This document shows positions 1-8,070 of a stretch of DNA of 8,717 nucleotides, one piece after another. Below the pieces are notes generated by a model that did no database searches, was not told where the DNA came from, and saw only the letters and a program-made list of their open reading frames with translations. Source of the DNA: Anaerolineae bacterium. Lineage in GTDB: Bacteria; Chloroflexota; Anaerolineae; JAAYZQ01. Location of the stretch: the NCBI GenBank assembly GCA_016926595.1, contig JAFGOG010000286.1:1-8717 (forward strand). Reading direction: 5' to 3'. Position 1 is the first letter of the stretch. Each line of letters begins with the position of its first letter. Position numbers and translations under genes: made by a program.

Positions 1-957
1 CAGGTAGGCGCCAAAGCCGTTGTTCAACTGGTGCAAAAAGGCGGCCAACAGGACGTTTCCCGTCTTGAGCACGGCGTACCCCAGGACGTAGGCCAACAGG
101 GTCGAATAGACGGTCATCAAGACGATCCCCAGGACGGGACGCCCCGGGTAGTTGTGTCCCATGGCGATCGCCGGCGCGTGCCACAGGCCCCAGATCACGC
201 CGAGCAAGAGAATGCCCTTGACCCGGCCCAGGCGGGTCAGCTCGCCCTGCAGGTAGCCCCGCCAGCCGTATTCCTCGCCCAAGGCGATGATCAGGCCCAG
301 GAAAGGGTTGAACGTCAGCGTCTGCACGGTCACAATGGCCACAAAGGCGGCGGGTGACAGCCCTACTTGCCCGGCCAGTGCGGCCACATCCGCCGGCTGC
401 CCCAGGCCAAACAGGTGGTTGATCAGCATCTAGGCCGAGTAGAACAGGATCAGCGCCAGCCCGCCAAGCAGCCACCAGGTCCACCGGCCGCCGGCCAGCC
501 CCAGGCGGGCCAACGGCTCCCGCCCGCCGGTGACGCGCAGCACGATGAGCGAGATCACCAGCAGCGCCGAGAGCCCGGTGCCGATCCGGTTCAGGGCCGG
601 CGCCGACTCGGGGGAGAGGAGAGCCAATGCGGCCAGCACGACATAAACGCCGGCATAGCCCAGGAACCCATACAAGAACCAGCGAGGCCGCTCCCTGTAC
701 CGTGCAATGTGGATCGGGCTGTCCTTGAAAACAAACATGCCCAGCACGAGGGCGACAAAAGCGGGCAGCAGCATCTGCAGGCTGAGCACGATCGTGGTCG
801 CCGGGCTGGCATAGTCCACCGTGCGCCACATGATCAGGTTCAGCAGTCAGGTCAGGCCAAAGGTCAGCCCCAGGAAAGCCCCGACTTGGCGCCAATTGAC
901 GTTTCTCGGCCTCGCTTCCTGCATTTCAAAACGATCGGGTTCTTGATTCATTTTCAT
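1..957 (-). pseudogene. CPBP-family (CAAX-protease-like) intramembrane metalloprotease, interrupted by two in-frame stops and cut by the window edge
   Basis: One reading frame runs from ATG at 957 to the left edge (319 codons visible) and encodes a polytopic membrane protein. It carries the CPBP signature: EEYGWRGYL (E228, E229, R233), then WGLWHAP (H260) and HQLNN (H309, N313), the residues that form the glutamate/histidine metal site of type II CAAX proteases and bacteriocin-immunity-type relatives. The frame is broken by TGA at 847-849 (codon 37) and TAG at 430-432 (codon 176); homologous-looking sequence continues without a shift across both. The context of the first stop, FGLT-stop-LLNL, fits a lost tryptophan. 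The start is supported by a GGAG motif 5 nt upstream and an ATGA overlap with the preceding lipoprotein gene, so it is the last visible gene of the transporter operon. It could be a recent pseudogene or contain sequence errors. The true 3' end lies outside the window. The family assignment is strong; the substrate is unknown. Confidence 0.85.
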
Positions 958-1535
958 TTGCTCTCCAGCAATTCGATGACCATATCGACCAACGCCCCGC
1001 TCTTGCCGCTGCCGCTCCCTGTTCCCACTTCCTCGCCGCTGGCAACGCGGGTGGCCTGCCGGTCCTCTTTGGACAGTGAGCTCATGCTTTCCGGCGTGAC
1101 ACCCGGTTCCGGCGTCTTGACCTCGGTCAAGCCGGCCTCGACATAGAATTCCTGCAGGAGCGCGTTGGTCAGGCGCATGCCGGCGATGGCGGCGACCTGC
1201 TCGCCGGTCATTGTCTCCACGATCTGGTTCTGCACGGACTCGATCTCTTCGGTGGCTGCCGTGCCGCTGGTCGTCAGCGCCGCATAGCCTTGCCAGAGCG
1301 GGAGCAGCGCCTGGGCCTGCGCGCTTGTGATCGCCTGGTCGGTGTCCTCCAGCCGCAACGTGCCCAGCAAGAGCTGGTTCTTGATCGTCAGCGCGTCTTC
1401 ATAGCTCTCTGTCAGCTCGGTTGAATCGGCTACGACGCCCGGTTCGGCGCTTTGTCCCCCACAGGCCGCGAGCGACAGAGCCAGTACTGCCGCTACCACG
1501 ACCAACAGCCAGTTGTTCCATTTTCGTCTCACCAT
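954..1535 (-). CDS. Small lipoprotein with two [LIVM]TxxQ motifs (paralogue of the upstream gene)
   Basis: 193 aa. The N-terminus has positive residues (RRK), a hydrophobic stretch (about 9-22) and a lipobox LAAC with C25 as the predicted lipidated cysteine, so the mature protein is expected to be membrane-anchored outside the cytoplasm. Residues 39-136 align without gaps with residues 33-130 of the neighbouring lipoprotein, with 57 of 98 identities by hand count, including LLPLWQ and ATEE blocks. Two TxxQ motifs, ITSAQ (69-73) and MTGEQ (109-113), are followed by helical sequence, recalling the paired LTxxQ motifs of Spy/CpxP envelope proteins; that link is inference. The C-terminal part is low-complexity (Gly/Ser) and ends in a short helix. 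Its ribosome binding site (AGGAG, 1540-1544) overlaps the stop codon of the upstream gene, and its own TGA overlaps the CPBP start, so all three appear co-translated. No established family was recognised. Confidence 0.88.
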   Translation of the reverse strand: MVRRKWNNWLLVVVAAVLALSLAACGGQSAEPGVVADSTELTESYEDALTIKNQLLLGTLRLEDTDQAITSAQAQALLPLWQGYAALTTSGTAATEEIESVQNQIVETMTGEQVAAIAGMRLTNALLQEFYVEAGLTEVKTPEPGVTPESMSSLSKEDRQATRVASGEEVGTGSGSGKSGALVDMVIELLESK

Positions 1536-1539
1536 TCGT

Positions 1540-1544
1540 CTCCT
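1540..1544 (-). promoter_or_regulatory. Ribosome binding site of the second lipoprotein gene
   Basis: AGGAG on the minus strand, 4 nt before the ATG at 1535. It partly overlaps the TAG stop (1543-1545) of the upstream paralogue, which supports translational coupling and the chosen start. Confidence 0.7.
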
Positions 1545-2100
1545 ATTTTGCTCTCATTTCCAGCGTTTCGATCAATCTATCCAACAATGCCTCGCTCGTG
1601 CCGACCGAGCTGCTCGTTTCCCGCTCAGCCTGGCGGGTGGCACGTTCCTCGGCACTCAGGTTCTGCCCCTGTCCCCGCCCTCCAGCGGCACCCTCTCCGG
1701 TGCCGGTCAACAGGCCCATCGCTTGCGCCATCGCCTGGGTGTCGGCGCGGGTCAGCCTGAGCGCGGCAATCGCTTCAAGCTGCTCCGGCGTCATCGTCTC
1801 CTGGATCTGCTTGAGCACGGCGTCGGTCTCTTCTGTCGCGCCGGTGCCGCTGCGTGTCAGGCTGCGAGCCGCCTGCCACAAGGGAAGCAGGTCGGCGGCC
1901 TGCGCCGTTGTGACCGCCAAGCCGGTCTCTTCCAGCTTGAGCGTGCCCAGCACGAGCTGCGAACGGATCGACAGCGCGTCGGCATAGTCTTCGGTCAGGC
2001 TCGTCGCAGCCGTATCCGATGCCGTCTTGCCACTGCTTCCGCACCCTGCTATCGCCAGGGCCAGTATGAGAAATACGGGCGTCATCCATTTACGTATCAT
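1543..2100 (-). CDS. Small lipoprotein with two [LIVM]TxxQ motifs (first of a tandem pair)
   Basis: 185 aa. A short charged N-terminus (IRK), hydrophobic core and lipobox IAGC put the lipidated cysteine at C20. The conserved core (33-130) is largely predicted helical, with VTTAQ (63-67) and MTPEQ (103-107) spaced 40 residues apart, and LLPLWQ between them. A Gly/Gln-rich linker (about 135-150) is followed by a charged helix ending in EMRAK. The protein is 58 percent identical in the core to the next gene, so the pair arose by tandem duplication. It lies 66 nt downstream of the permease gene with no terminator visible between, so it probably belongs to the exporter operon. GGGAGG at 2107-2112, 6 nt from the ATG, supports the start. 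A role as an extracytoplasmic accessory or stress-buffering protein, like Spy/CpxP, is inference from motif layout and context only. Confidence 0.88.
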   Translation of the reverse strand: MIRKWMTPVFLILALAIAGCGSSGKTASDTAATSLTEDYADALSIRSQLVLGTLKLEETGLAVTTAQAADLLPLWQAARSLTRSGTGATEETDAVLKQIQETMTPEQLEAIAALRLTRADTQAMAQAMGLLTGTGEGAAGGRGQGQNLSAEERATRQAERETSSSVGTSEALLDRLIETLEMRAK

Positions 2101-2106
2101 CGTTTT

Positions 2107-2112
2107 CCTCCC
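2107..2112 (-). promoter_or_regulatory. Ribosome binding site of the first lipoprotein gene
   Basis: GGGAGG on the minus strand, 6 nt upstream of the ATG at 2100. Strong Shine-Dalgarno match that fixes the start. Confidence 0.75.
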
Positions 2113-2166
2113 ACACTCTTAACAGCGTTTCTCTTATGTCACGTGCCATGAAAGGTGTGTGCCCCA

Positions 2167-3372
2167 TCACTCGTGCCGCAGCGCCTCGATGGGGTCGAGC
2201 TGCGCCGCCTTGTTGGCCGGAAAGAATCCGAAAAAGACGCCGACGATGGCCGCAGAACTGAAGGCCAGGGCGATCGAGCTGGGCACGATCACGGTGCGCA
2301 TCTCGCTGATCCGGCCAAAGAACCACGATCCCCCCACCCCGGCAAACACGCCGATCAGGCCGCCGACCAGGCTGAGCATCAGCGCCTCGATCAGGAACTG
2401 CCAGCGAATGTCGGCGGGGTCCGCGCCCACCGCCTGGCGGATGCCGATCTCGCGCGTACGCTCGGTCACGCTGACCAGCATAATGTTCATGATCCCGATC
2501 CCGCCCACCAGGAGCGATACCCCCGCCACCCAGGCCAACAGGGCGCGGAACGCGGCCGTCGTCGCCTCTTGCGTGCTGATGATATCCTGCTGCGTCTGCA
2601 CCGTAAAGTCAGGGTTCTCTGGCGCCACGTCGTGCCGGCGGGCCAACAGGCTCTGGATCTGCAGGATCGCGCTGTCCATCGTCTCACTGCTCTCCGCCTG
2701 GGTATAGATCGTGCGCACCCTGTCCTCCGCCAGCCTGGAGGGGGTGAATTTTTGAAAGACGACGGTGATCGGGATATAGATCCGCCCGTCATAGTCCACA
2801 TCGGCGACGACGCCCTTTTCCTCCATCACGCCGATGACTGTGAACTTTTGTGTAGCAATGGTCACGCTCTGGCCGACGGGATAGTCATCCCCAAACAGAT
2901 CCTTGGCGATGCCATAGCCCAGCACGGTGACCTTGACCGCGCGATCCAACTCGGCCTGGCTCAAGAACCGCCCATCCTCGACAGGCACATCGCGCACCGT
3001 CGGAAAGTCGGGCGTCGTTCCCAGCACGGTTGTCTCGATCGAATTCCTGCCCGCCTTGACCACCAGGGTCGAGGTCAACTGCTCGGCGGCGACGCCGGTG
3101 ATGCCCTTGACCTGCTCGGCGATGGCCTCCGCGTCGTCATAGACCAGGGTCCTTGCGGCGCCCGGCGTTCCTCGCTTGGCGGTGATGATGATCAGGTTGG
3201 CGCCCAGGCTGTTGATCTGGTCGGCGATGGTCGCCTCGGCCCCGGCGCTGACCGCGATCATGACGATCACTGCCGCCACCCCGATAATGATCCCCAGCAT
3301 CGTCAACATTGAACGCACTTTGTTGGCCGTAATGCCTTCCCACGCGATTCTCATCGGTTCGGCCAGGTTCAT
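2167..3372 (-). CDS. MacB/YknZ-type ABC transporter permease (FtsX-like)
   Basis: 401 aa from the ATG at 3372. The order is classic for MacB-type permeases. A cytoplasmic N-terminus with RIAWEGITANKVRSMLTMLG is followed by TM1 (about 22-43, GIIIGVAAVIVMIAV). A large extracytoplasmic MacB_PCD domain (about 44-273) comes next. The C-terminal FtsX domain has three TM segments (about 278-300, 328-350, 367-388), the TERTREIGIRQAVGA coupling motif after TM2 and the terminal PANKAAQLDPIEALRHE motif. Such permeases dimerise and use the ATPase to drive a mechanical movement of the outer domain rather than a classic alternating channel (known for MacB). A start 17 codons upstream is possible, but GAGGAGG at 3379-3385 sits 6 nt before the chosen ATG. 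The gene starts one base after the ATPase stop, so the two are co-translated. Likely substrates (antibiotic, peptide, lipoprotein or lipid) cannot be told from sequence. Confidence 0.95.
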   Translation of the reverse strand: MNLAEPMRIAWEGITANKVRSMLTMLGIIIGVAAVIVMIAVSAGAEATIADQINSLGANLIIITAKRGTPGAARTLVYDDAEAIAEQVKGITGVAAEQLTSTLVVKAGRNSIETTVLGTTPDFPTVRDVPVEDGRFLSQAELDRAVKVTVLGYGIAKDLFGDDYPVGQSVTIATQKFTVIGVMEEKGVVADVDYDGRIYIPITVVFQKFTPSRLAEDRVRTIYTQAESSETMDSAILQIQSLLARRHDVAPENPDFTVQTQQDIISTQEATTAAFRALLAWVAGVSLLVGGIGIMNIMLVSVTERTREIGIRQAVGADPADIRWQFLIEALMLSLVGGLIGVFAGVGGSWFFGRISEMRTVIVPSSIALAFSSAAIVGVFFGFFPANKAAQLDPIEALRHE

Positions 3373-3373
3373 C

Positions 3374-4107
<734 letters not shown>

Positions 4108-4111
<4 letters not shown>

Positions 4112-5706
4112 TCCGTCTCCACCACGCCGGTGCTGACCAGGTCGCCCAGCGCCAGGCCGCCCAGGATCTCGGCGCTGGTATAGTCCATCAGGCCCACCTC
4201 GACAACGCGCATGACCGGCTTGCCGGCTTCCATCACAAAGACCGCGTACTGGCCAGGCGACAACTCGCGCAGCGCCTCGACCGGCACGAGCAGCGCGTCT
4301 TCGGCCCGCCCGCCGATCACGTCGACGGCGGCGCTCAACCCGGCGGGCAGCGTCTGCGGCTTGCCGAACGAGGTTTCGTCCAGCCGCACGCGCCCCCGGA
4401 TAACCGGCACGCCATCGACCGTCACCAGGGCCGGGTCCACCCGCTCGACACGGCCGACGAACGTCTCTTCCGGCAGCGCGTCAAAGATGACTTGGACCTC
4501 GTAGCCGACCGCGATTTTGTCCAGCTCGGTCTGATCCAAATAGACCACCAACTCGGGCCAGCTCAGATCGGACAGGGTGACGACCGGAGCGGCGCCTACG
4601 TTTTCACCGGCCCATGCGTACACAGCCGAAACGATGCCGTCAAAGGGTGCGATAAGCGCGGCCTGCGTCAGCGCTTGCTGCGCGGCTTCCAGGTTGAGCC
4701 GCGCCTGTGCCACTGTGACCTCGGCCTGCGTCGTGTCCGCCCCTTCCTCGGCCAACTGGGCCGCTTCGAGGTTGAGTTGAGCCTGGGTCATGGCGAGCCT
4801 GGCTTGTTCTACCTGGAGGCGCGCCCCTTGGATGTCGGCTGTAGAGGGGCCGGTTTGCGCGTTGGTCAGCGCGACCTGGGCATTCAGCACCTTGGCGCTG
4901 GCATCCAGCAGATCGCCGTTGTTCGCGCCGATGACTGCCAGGTCATAGTTGGCCTGCGCCACCTCCAGATCGTAGGTGGCCTTGGACAAGGCCTTGGCCG
5001 CCGCCTCACGCGTGAGGTCAATGTTCTTTTCCCAGTCACGAGCGCCATCCATCGCATCCCGGTAAAACGCCTGCGCCTCGGCAAGCGTGTCCACAGCCTG
5101 CTGCAGGTTGACGCGCGCCGGAGTGAGCAGATCGTCCTGGTTTTCGTACCGTGCGGCGACCGTTCTATAGCCGGCCTGCGCCGCCGCCAGGTTGGCCTGC
5201 GCCAGCTTGACCGCGCTCTCGTCCGCCTGCCAGTCGAGCAGTTCGTCCAGCTTGAGCTGTGCCACTTGCAGATTGGTCTCGGCTTGCGCGACCTGGATCT
5301 CGGCCAGCTTGACGGCGCGTTCGGCCGCAGCCGTATCCAACTGGGCAGTCAAGGCAGCTTGGGCCTGTGTGAGCTGCAGCTCGGCGATCGCCACGGCCTT
5401 GCGCGCCTCGGCGTCGTCCAGCAGGGCCAGCGTGTCGCCTGCACGCACCTTGTCGCCCACCTCTACAGACACCTCGGCCAGCAAGCCGCCGCTGCGAAAC
5501 CCGAGATCGACTTCTGCCCGTGAGACGAGCTCACCGGCCCCACTGGCCGAGACGATCAAGTCGCCTTTGCGTACTTTGGCCGTCTTGATCGTCGGCTCGG
5601 ACGGCTGCTGAGCGGCCAGGTAGAACTTGTAAGCATAGTAGCCGCCGCCGGCAGCCGCAAGCAAGACGATAACGAGTACAATCCAAAAGCCTTTTCTGCG
5701 AAACAT
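4108..5706 (-). CDS. Membrane fusion protein (HlyD/MacA/YknX-like) with a long coiled-coil hairpin
   Basis: 532 aa from the ATG at 5706. A single N-terminal membrane anchor (about 7-26) follows FRRK, so most of the protein lies outside the membrane. The first half of the barrel-sandwich (lipoyl-like) domain is about 40-95 ([26 protein letters not shown]). Residues about 100-350 form an Ala/Gln/Leu-rich heptad hairpin with repeats such as [10 protein letters not shown]. The second lipoyl half begins at APFDGIV (353), followed by a beta-barrel domain (GRVERVDP) and a membrane-proximal domain ending in VVETE. MacA proteins are usually near 370 aa; the excess lies in the hairpin. It heads the exporter operon, overlapping the ATPase gene by ATGA. 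Upstream in-frame codons to 5763 exist, but GGGAG at 5712-5716, 5 nt before the chosen ATG, and the hydrophobic anchor favour this start; the longer one would also overlap the predicted promoter. Confidence 0.93.
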
Positions 5707-5711
5707 AGTCT

Positions 5712-5716
5712 CTCCC
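5712..5716 (-). promoter_or_regulatory. Ribosome binding site that decides the fusion-protein start
   Basis: GGGAG within AGGGAGA on the minus strand, 5 nt upstream of the ATG at 5706. It supports the shorter start over the one at 5763. Confidence 0.75.
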
Positions 5717-5751
5717 TCACTTTGAACAGATCTTTCACGCTTACTGAGACC

Positions 5752-5760
5752 ATCATACCA
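5752..5760 (-). promoter_or_regulatory. Extended -10 promoter element of the exporter operon
   Basis: On the minus strand TGG-TATGAT combines a TGn extension (5760-5758) with a near-consensus -10 hexamer TATGAT (5757-5752). No good -35 is found at 16-18 nt; the nearest is TTAACC (5783-5778) at a 20-nt spacer, inside the last of the 11-bp repeats. A weak -35 with an adjacent operator is typical of activator-dependent promoters. The expected transcript start is near 5745, giving a leader of roughly 40 nt. Confidence 0.6.
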
Positions 5761-5776
5761 CAAACGGACGCGCCTG

Positions 5777-5820
5777 TGGTTAAGCCTTTCTCAAGGCTAC
5801 CTCAAATCCAGGTCAAATCC
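5777..5820 (-). promoter_or_regulatory. Four tandem 11-bp direct repeats, likely OmpR/PhoB-type operator
   Basis: Minus-strand sequence splits into four consecutive 11-mers: GGATTTGACCT (5820-5810), GGATTTGAGGT (5809-5799), AGCCTTGAGAA (5798-5788) and AGGCTTAACCA (5787-5777). They share the pattern RGnnTTRA at the same phase. Response regulators of the OmpR/PhoB family bind head-to-tail to direct repeats with 11-bp spacing (known, e.g. the pho box). The repeats end 19 nt before the -10 hexamer, covering the -35 region, as expected for activation. The response regulator encoded just upstream is the obvious candidate (inference). An overlapping inverted repeat, AGCCTT-N4-AAGGCT (5798-5783), is an alternative reading of the last two units. 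Confidence 0.6.
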
Positions 5821-5828
5821 TGTCCAAC

Positions 5829-5854
5829 AAAAAAAGCGCCCTGTGCGGGCGCTT
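5829..5854 (-). terminator. Intrinsic terminator after the histidine kinase gene
   Basis: On the minus strand AAGCGCCC (5854-5847), a 5-nt loop and GGGCGCTT (5841-5834) form a perfect 8-bp GC-rich stem, followed by a T-run (seven T in 5835-5829, two of them in the stem). It lies 48 nt past the kinase stop and is directional (no T-run on the plus strand). It separates the two-component operon from the exporter operon. Confidence 0.88.
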
Positions 5855-5902
5855 GTCGATTTGCCTTGCATGAGGCGGACTCTGCGCGAAAGGGATGCTC
5901 GC

Positions 5903-7339
5903 TCAGGGCATCGGAGGGTTCAAGGGCAGCGTAAAATGGACGGTGGTCCCCCGGCCTGTCTCGCTCTCGGCCCAGACACGACCGCCGTGTTGGGATTCGA
6001 CAATGTACCTGACGATGGCCAGGCCCAGGCCGGCGCCCTTTTCGCCGCCAGATCGGGCCTCCGCGCCCCGGTAAAAGCGCTCAAAAATGTGTGGCATATC
6101 CTGCTCAGGAATGCCCGGGCCGGAATCGGACACCGAGACCCGAACCCACATCGGCCGGGCGGATGCCGAACCGCCAACCCGCTGTTCATCGCCGCTGTGC
6201 CGGTCCACCACCACGCGGATCTGACCGCCCGGAGGGGTGTATTTTGACGCATTGTCCAGCAGGTTGATCAGCGCTTGCCGGATTTGATCGGGATCCAGGG
6301 GGACGCTGGGCAGGGAATCATGGATCTCCAACTGCACGACGTGGTTTTTCTGCTCGAACAGCGGCGCGAGCTCGGCCACCACGCCACGGACGAATCCCGG
6401 CAAGGGCGTGGGAGCGCGCTCTGTGGACACCAGGCCCGACTCGAGGCGAGAGAGGTTGAGCAACTGCTCGACCATGTGCGAGAGACGTTGGATCTGCCGG
6501 GCGATCTCGCCCAGGAAGCGGGCAGCCGTTTCAGGGTCGTCCTTGGCGCCGCCCAGGAGCGCCTCGAGCCAGAGTTGTATGCTGGTCAACGGAGTGCGCA
6601 GTTCGTGGGAGGCATTGGCCACAAAGACACGCTGCTGGGCCAACATCCCCGTCACCCGGTCGGCCATCCAGTTAAAGGCGCGCCCCATATCACCCAATTC
6701 ATCCGCCGAATCGACGGCGATGCGCCGGTCCAGGGCTCCCCCGGCCATCTCTTGTGCAGTCTGGGTCAAGGCGCGCACAGGTTCCAATATCCGGTTCGCC
6801 AGCCACAGGCCGACCGCCCCCGTCGCCAGGGCGACCAGCAAGCCAGGGCCTACCAGGAGAAGCCATTGACGATACACGCGCGATTGCAATTCACTCACGG
6901 GCATAGCCAGGTAGACTGTTCCCAACGCCTGGTTCCCCTGGTCGATCGGCGCACTCGCATAAAGACCCTCGGAGCGCAAAACAGCCGCGATCTCGGCATC
7001 ACTGATGCGAACGAGCGGGGCCAGCTCGCCGGCCGAATCGGCCAGCACATGTCCACGATCGTCCACCACCACCAGCCGTCGCTTGACCTGTCCCCCCAGA
7101 GAGGCCGCGATGTCCTGAAGGCGCGGGGGCGCCCAGTCGGCGGTCGTCTCGCCGGCCGTGGTTTCGGCCAGGACGCCGGCGATAAACAGGACCTCGACCT
7201 CCAGCTCCTGCCGGCGGTGCTCGATGCGACTGTTTTGCACGACCAACCCTGCCCAGGCGATCACCAGGGCCAGGACCAGGACGATCAGAACGGCATAGGT
7301 GCGCATCAGGCGTTGGCGCAAGCTGCGGGCCCGTCTCAC
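5903..7339 (-). CDS. Membrane sensor histidine kinase (HAMP-HisKA-HATPase)
   Basis: 478 aa from the GTG at 7339. Two membrane segments (about 16-34 and 159-181) flank an extracytoplasmic sensor region of some 125 residues with a single-PAS/Cache-like look (VVVDDRGHVLADSAG, QALGTVYLAMPVSELQSR); that fold is inferred. A HAMP linker (about 182-235, ILEPVRALTQ...DELGDMGRAFN) follows. Then comes the HisKA domain with the phosphoacceptor H245 in SHELRTPL. The ATPase domain has N-box LINLLDNASKY (N359, N363), G1 DSGPG (405-409), F-box FERFYRG, G2 GAGLG (435-439) and G3 GRGTT. All catalytic features are present, so it should autophosphorylate and pass phosphate to the adjacent regulator. A longer open frame to 7492 exists, but it runs antisense-like inside the regulator gene. 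GTG at 7339 overlaps the regulator TGA (GTGA) and has GAGGTG 5 nt upstream. ATG at 7306 is a second option. Confidence 0.94.
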   Translation of the reverse strand: MRRARSLRQRLMRTYAVLIVLVLALVIAWAGLVVQNSRIEHRRQELEVEVLFIAGVLAETTAGETTADWAPPRLQDIAASLGGQVKRRLVVVDDRGHVLADSAGELAPLVRISDAEIAAVLRSEGLYASAPIDQGNQALGTVYLAMPVSELQSRVYRQWLLLVGPGLLVALATGAVGLWLANRILEPVRALTQTAQEMAGGALDRRIAVDSADELGDMGRAFNWMADRVTGMLAQQRVFVANASHELRTPLTSIQLWLEALLGGAKDDPETAARFLGEIARQIQRLSHMVEQLLNLSRLESGLVSTERAPTPLPGFVRGVVAELAPLFEQKNHVVQLEIHDSLPSVPLDPDQIRQALINLLDNASKYTPPGGQIRVVVDRHSGDEQRVGGSASARPMWVRVSVSDSGPGIPEQDMPHIFERFYRGAEARSGGEKGAGLGLAIVRYIVESQHGGRVWAESETGRGTTVHFTLPLNPPMP

Positions 7340-8070
7340 GTCTCCACCTCTTCCGGCGTCGCGAACCGGTAACCAACCCCCCGAACGGTCTGGATGTACC
7401 GGGGGCGGCCGGGCTCGGGCTCGATCTTTTGGCGAAGCCAGCGGATGTGGACGTCCAGGGTGTGGGTGTCCCCGATCCAATCGATCCCCCATACCCGATC
7501 CATCAGGTCGTTCCGGCGAACGACGTGCCCGGATCGTTCCATCAGGGTCTGAAGCAGCTTGTACTCCATCTGCGTCATCTGCAGCGTCTCCCCCTCCAGG
7601 CTGACCCGATGCGCCTGCGTATCGAGGGCAACGGCTCCGATGCGGATCACGGCTTCGCCAGGGGTTGTTCTCTCGTAGGCCACACGGCGCAGCAGCGCCC
7701 GAACGCGGGCCAGCAGTTCCTGAAAGCTGAACGGCTTGGTGAGATAGTCGTCGGCGCCCAGGTTCAAACCGAGCACCTTGCTTGATTCCTCATCGCGGGC
7801 CGTGAGCATGATGATCGGAGTGGTGCTTTCCTGGCGCAGGATACGACAGACCTCCCACCCATCGAGTTTGGGCAGCATGAGGTCCAGCACGATCAGGTCC
7901 GGATCGTCCGCCCTGGCCCGGCTCAAGGCTGCTTCTCCATCGTGGGCCACGATCACGGCATAGCCCTCTCGCTCCAGGTGATAGCGCAAAGGCTCAACGA
8001 TGGCCTGTTCGTCGTCGACCAAGAGGATCGTCTCGTTGGCGCGAGGTCGTTTTCCGGTCTGCTCATTCAT
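7336..8070 (-). CDS. OmpR/PhoB-family DNA-binding response regulator
   Basis: 244 aa, standard for the family. The receiver domain (about 13-130) has the acidic pair D19/D20, phosphoacceptor D63 in VLDLMLP, switch T90 in MLTAR and K112 in YLTKPF. The C-terminal winged helix (about 143-240) includes MTQMEYKLL, the recognition region DRVWG..THTLDVHIRWLRQKIE and the closing YIQTVRGVGYRF hairpin. Phosphorylated members bind tandem 11-bp direct repeats as head-to-tail dimers (known for PhoB/OmpR); such repeats stand before the exporter operon in this window. The gene is first in its operon and overlaps the kinase by GTGA. No Shine-Dalgarno sequence is visible before the ATG at 8070 and no other start codon lies between it and the upstream in-frame TAG at 8113-8115, so translation initiation appears weak or uses leader structure. 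Confidence 0.96.
   Translation of the reverse strand: MNEQTGKRPRANETILLVDDEQAIVEPLRYHLEREGYAVIVAHDGEAALSRARADDPDLIVLDLMLPKLDGWEVCRILRQESTTPIIMLTARDEESSKVLGLNLGADDYLTKPFSFQELLARVRALLRRVAYERTTPGEAVIRIGAVALDTQAHRVSLEGETLQMTQMEYKLLQTLMERSGHVVRRNDLMDRVWGIDWIGDTHTLDVHIRWLRQKIEPEPGRPRYIQTVRGVGYRFATPEEVET

Noticed and set aside
430..849. Stop-codon reassignment or programmed readthrough (TGA or TAG as sense) explaining the interrupted CPBP gene
   Set aside because: TGA ends at least six other genes here and TAG ends two, all at sensible C-termini, and tryptophan is TGG throughout; recoding is therefore unlikely.
2155..3312. Long plus-strand open frame opposite the permease (385 codons)
   Set aside because: It is antisense to a complete, motif-rich MacB-type permease; its translation is Arg/His/Asp-rich with no family features, as expected from the complement of a high-GC gene.
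4492..5523. Plus-strand open frame opposite the membrane fusion protein (343 codons)
   Set aside because: Antisense shadow of the repetitive heptad hairpin; its periodic LGQ/RRL content mirrors the coiled-coil codons.
6275..7372. Long plus-strand open frame opposite the histidine kinase (365 codons)
   Set aside because: Shadow of the kinase gene; composition dominated by Gln/Arg/His with no hydrophobic core or motif.
7340..7492. N-terminal extension of the kinase to an upstream start at 7492
   Set aside because: The extra 51 residues are Pro/Arg/Gly/His-rich, lie entirely inside the regulator gene in another frame, and the GTG at 7339 has a ribosome site and a GTGA overlap.
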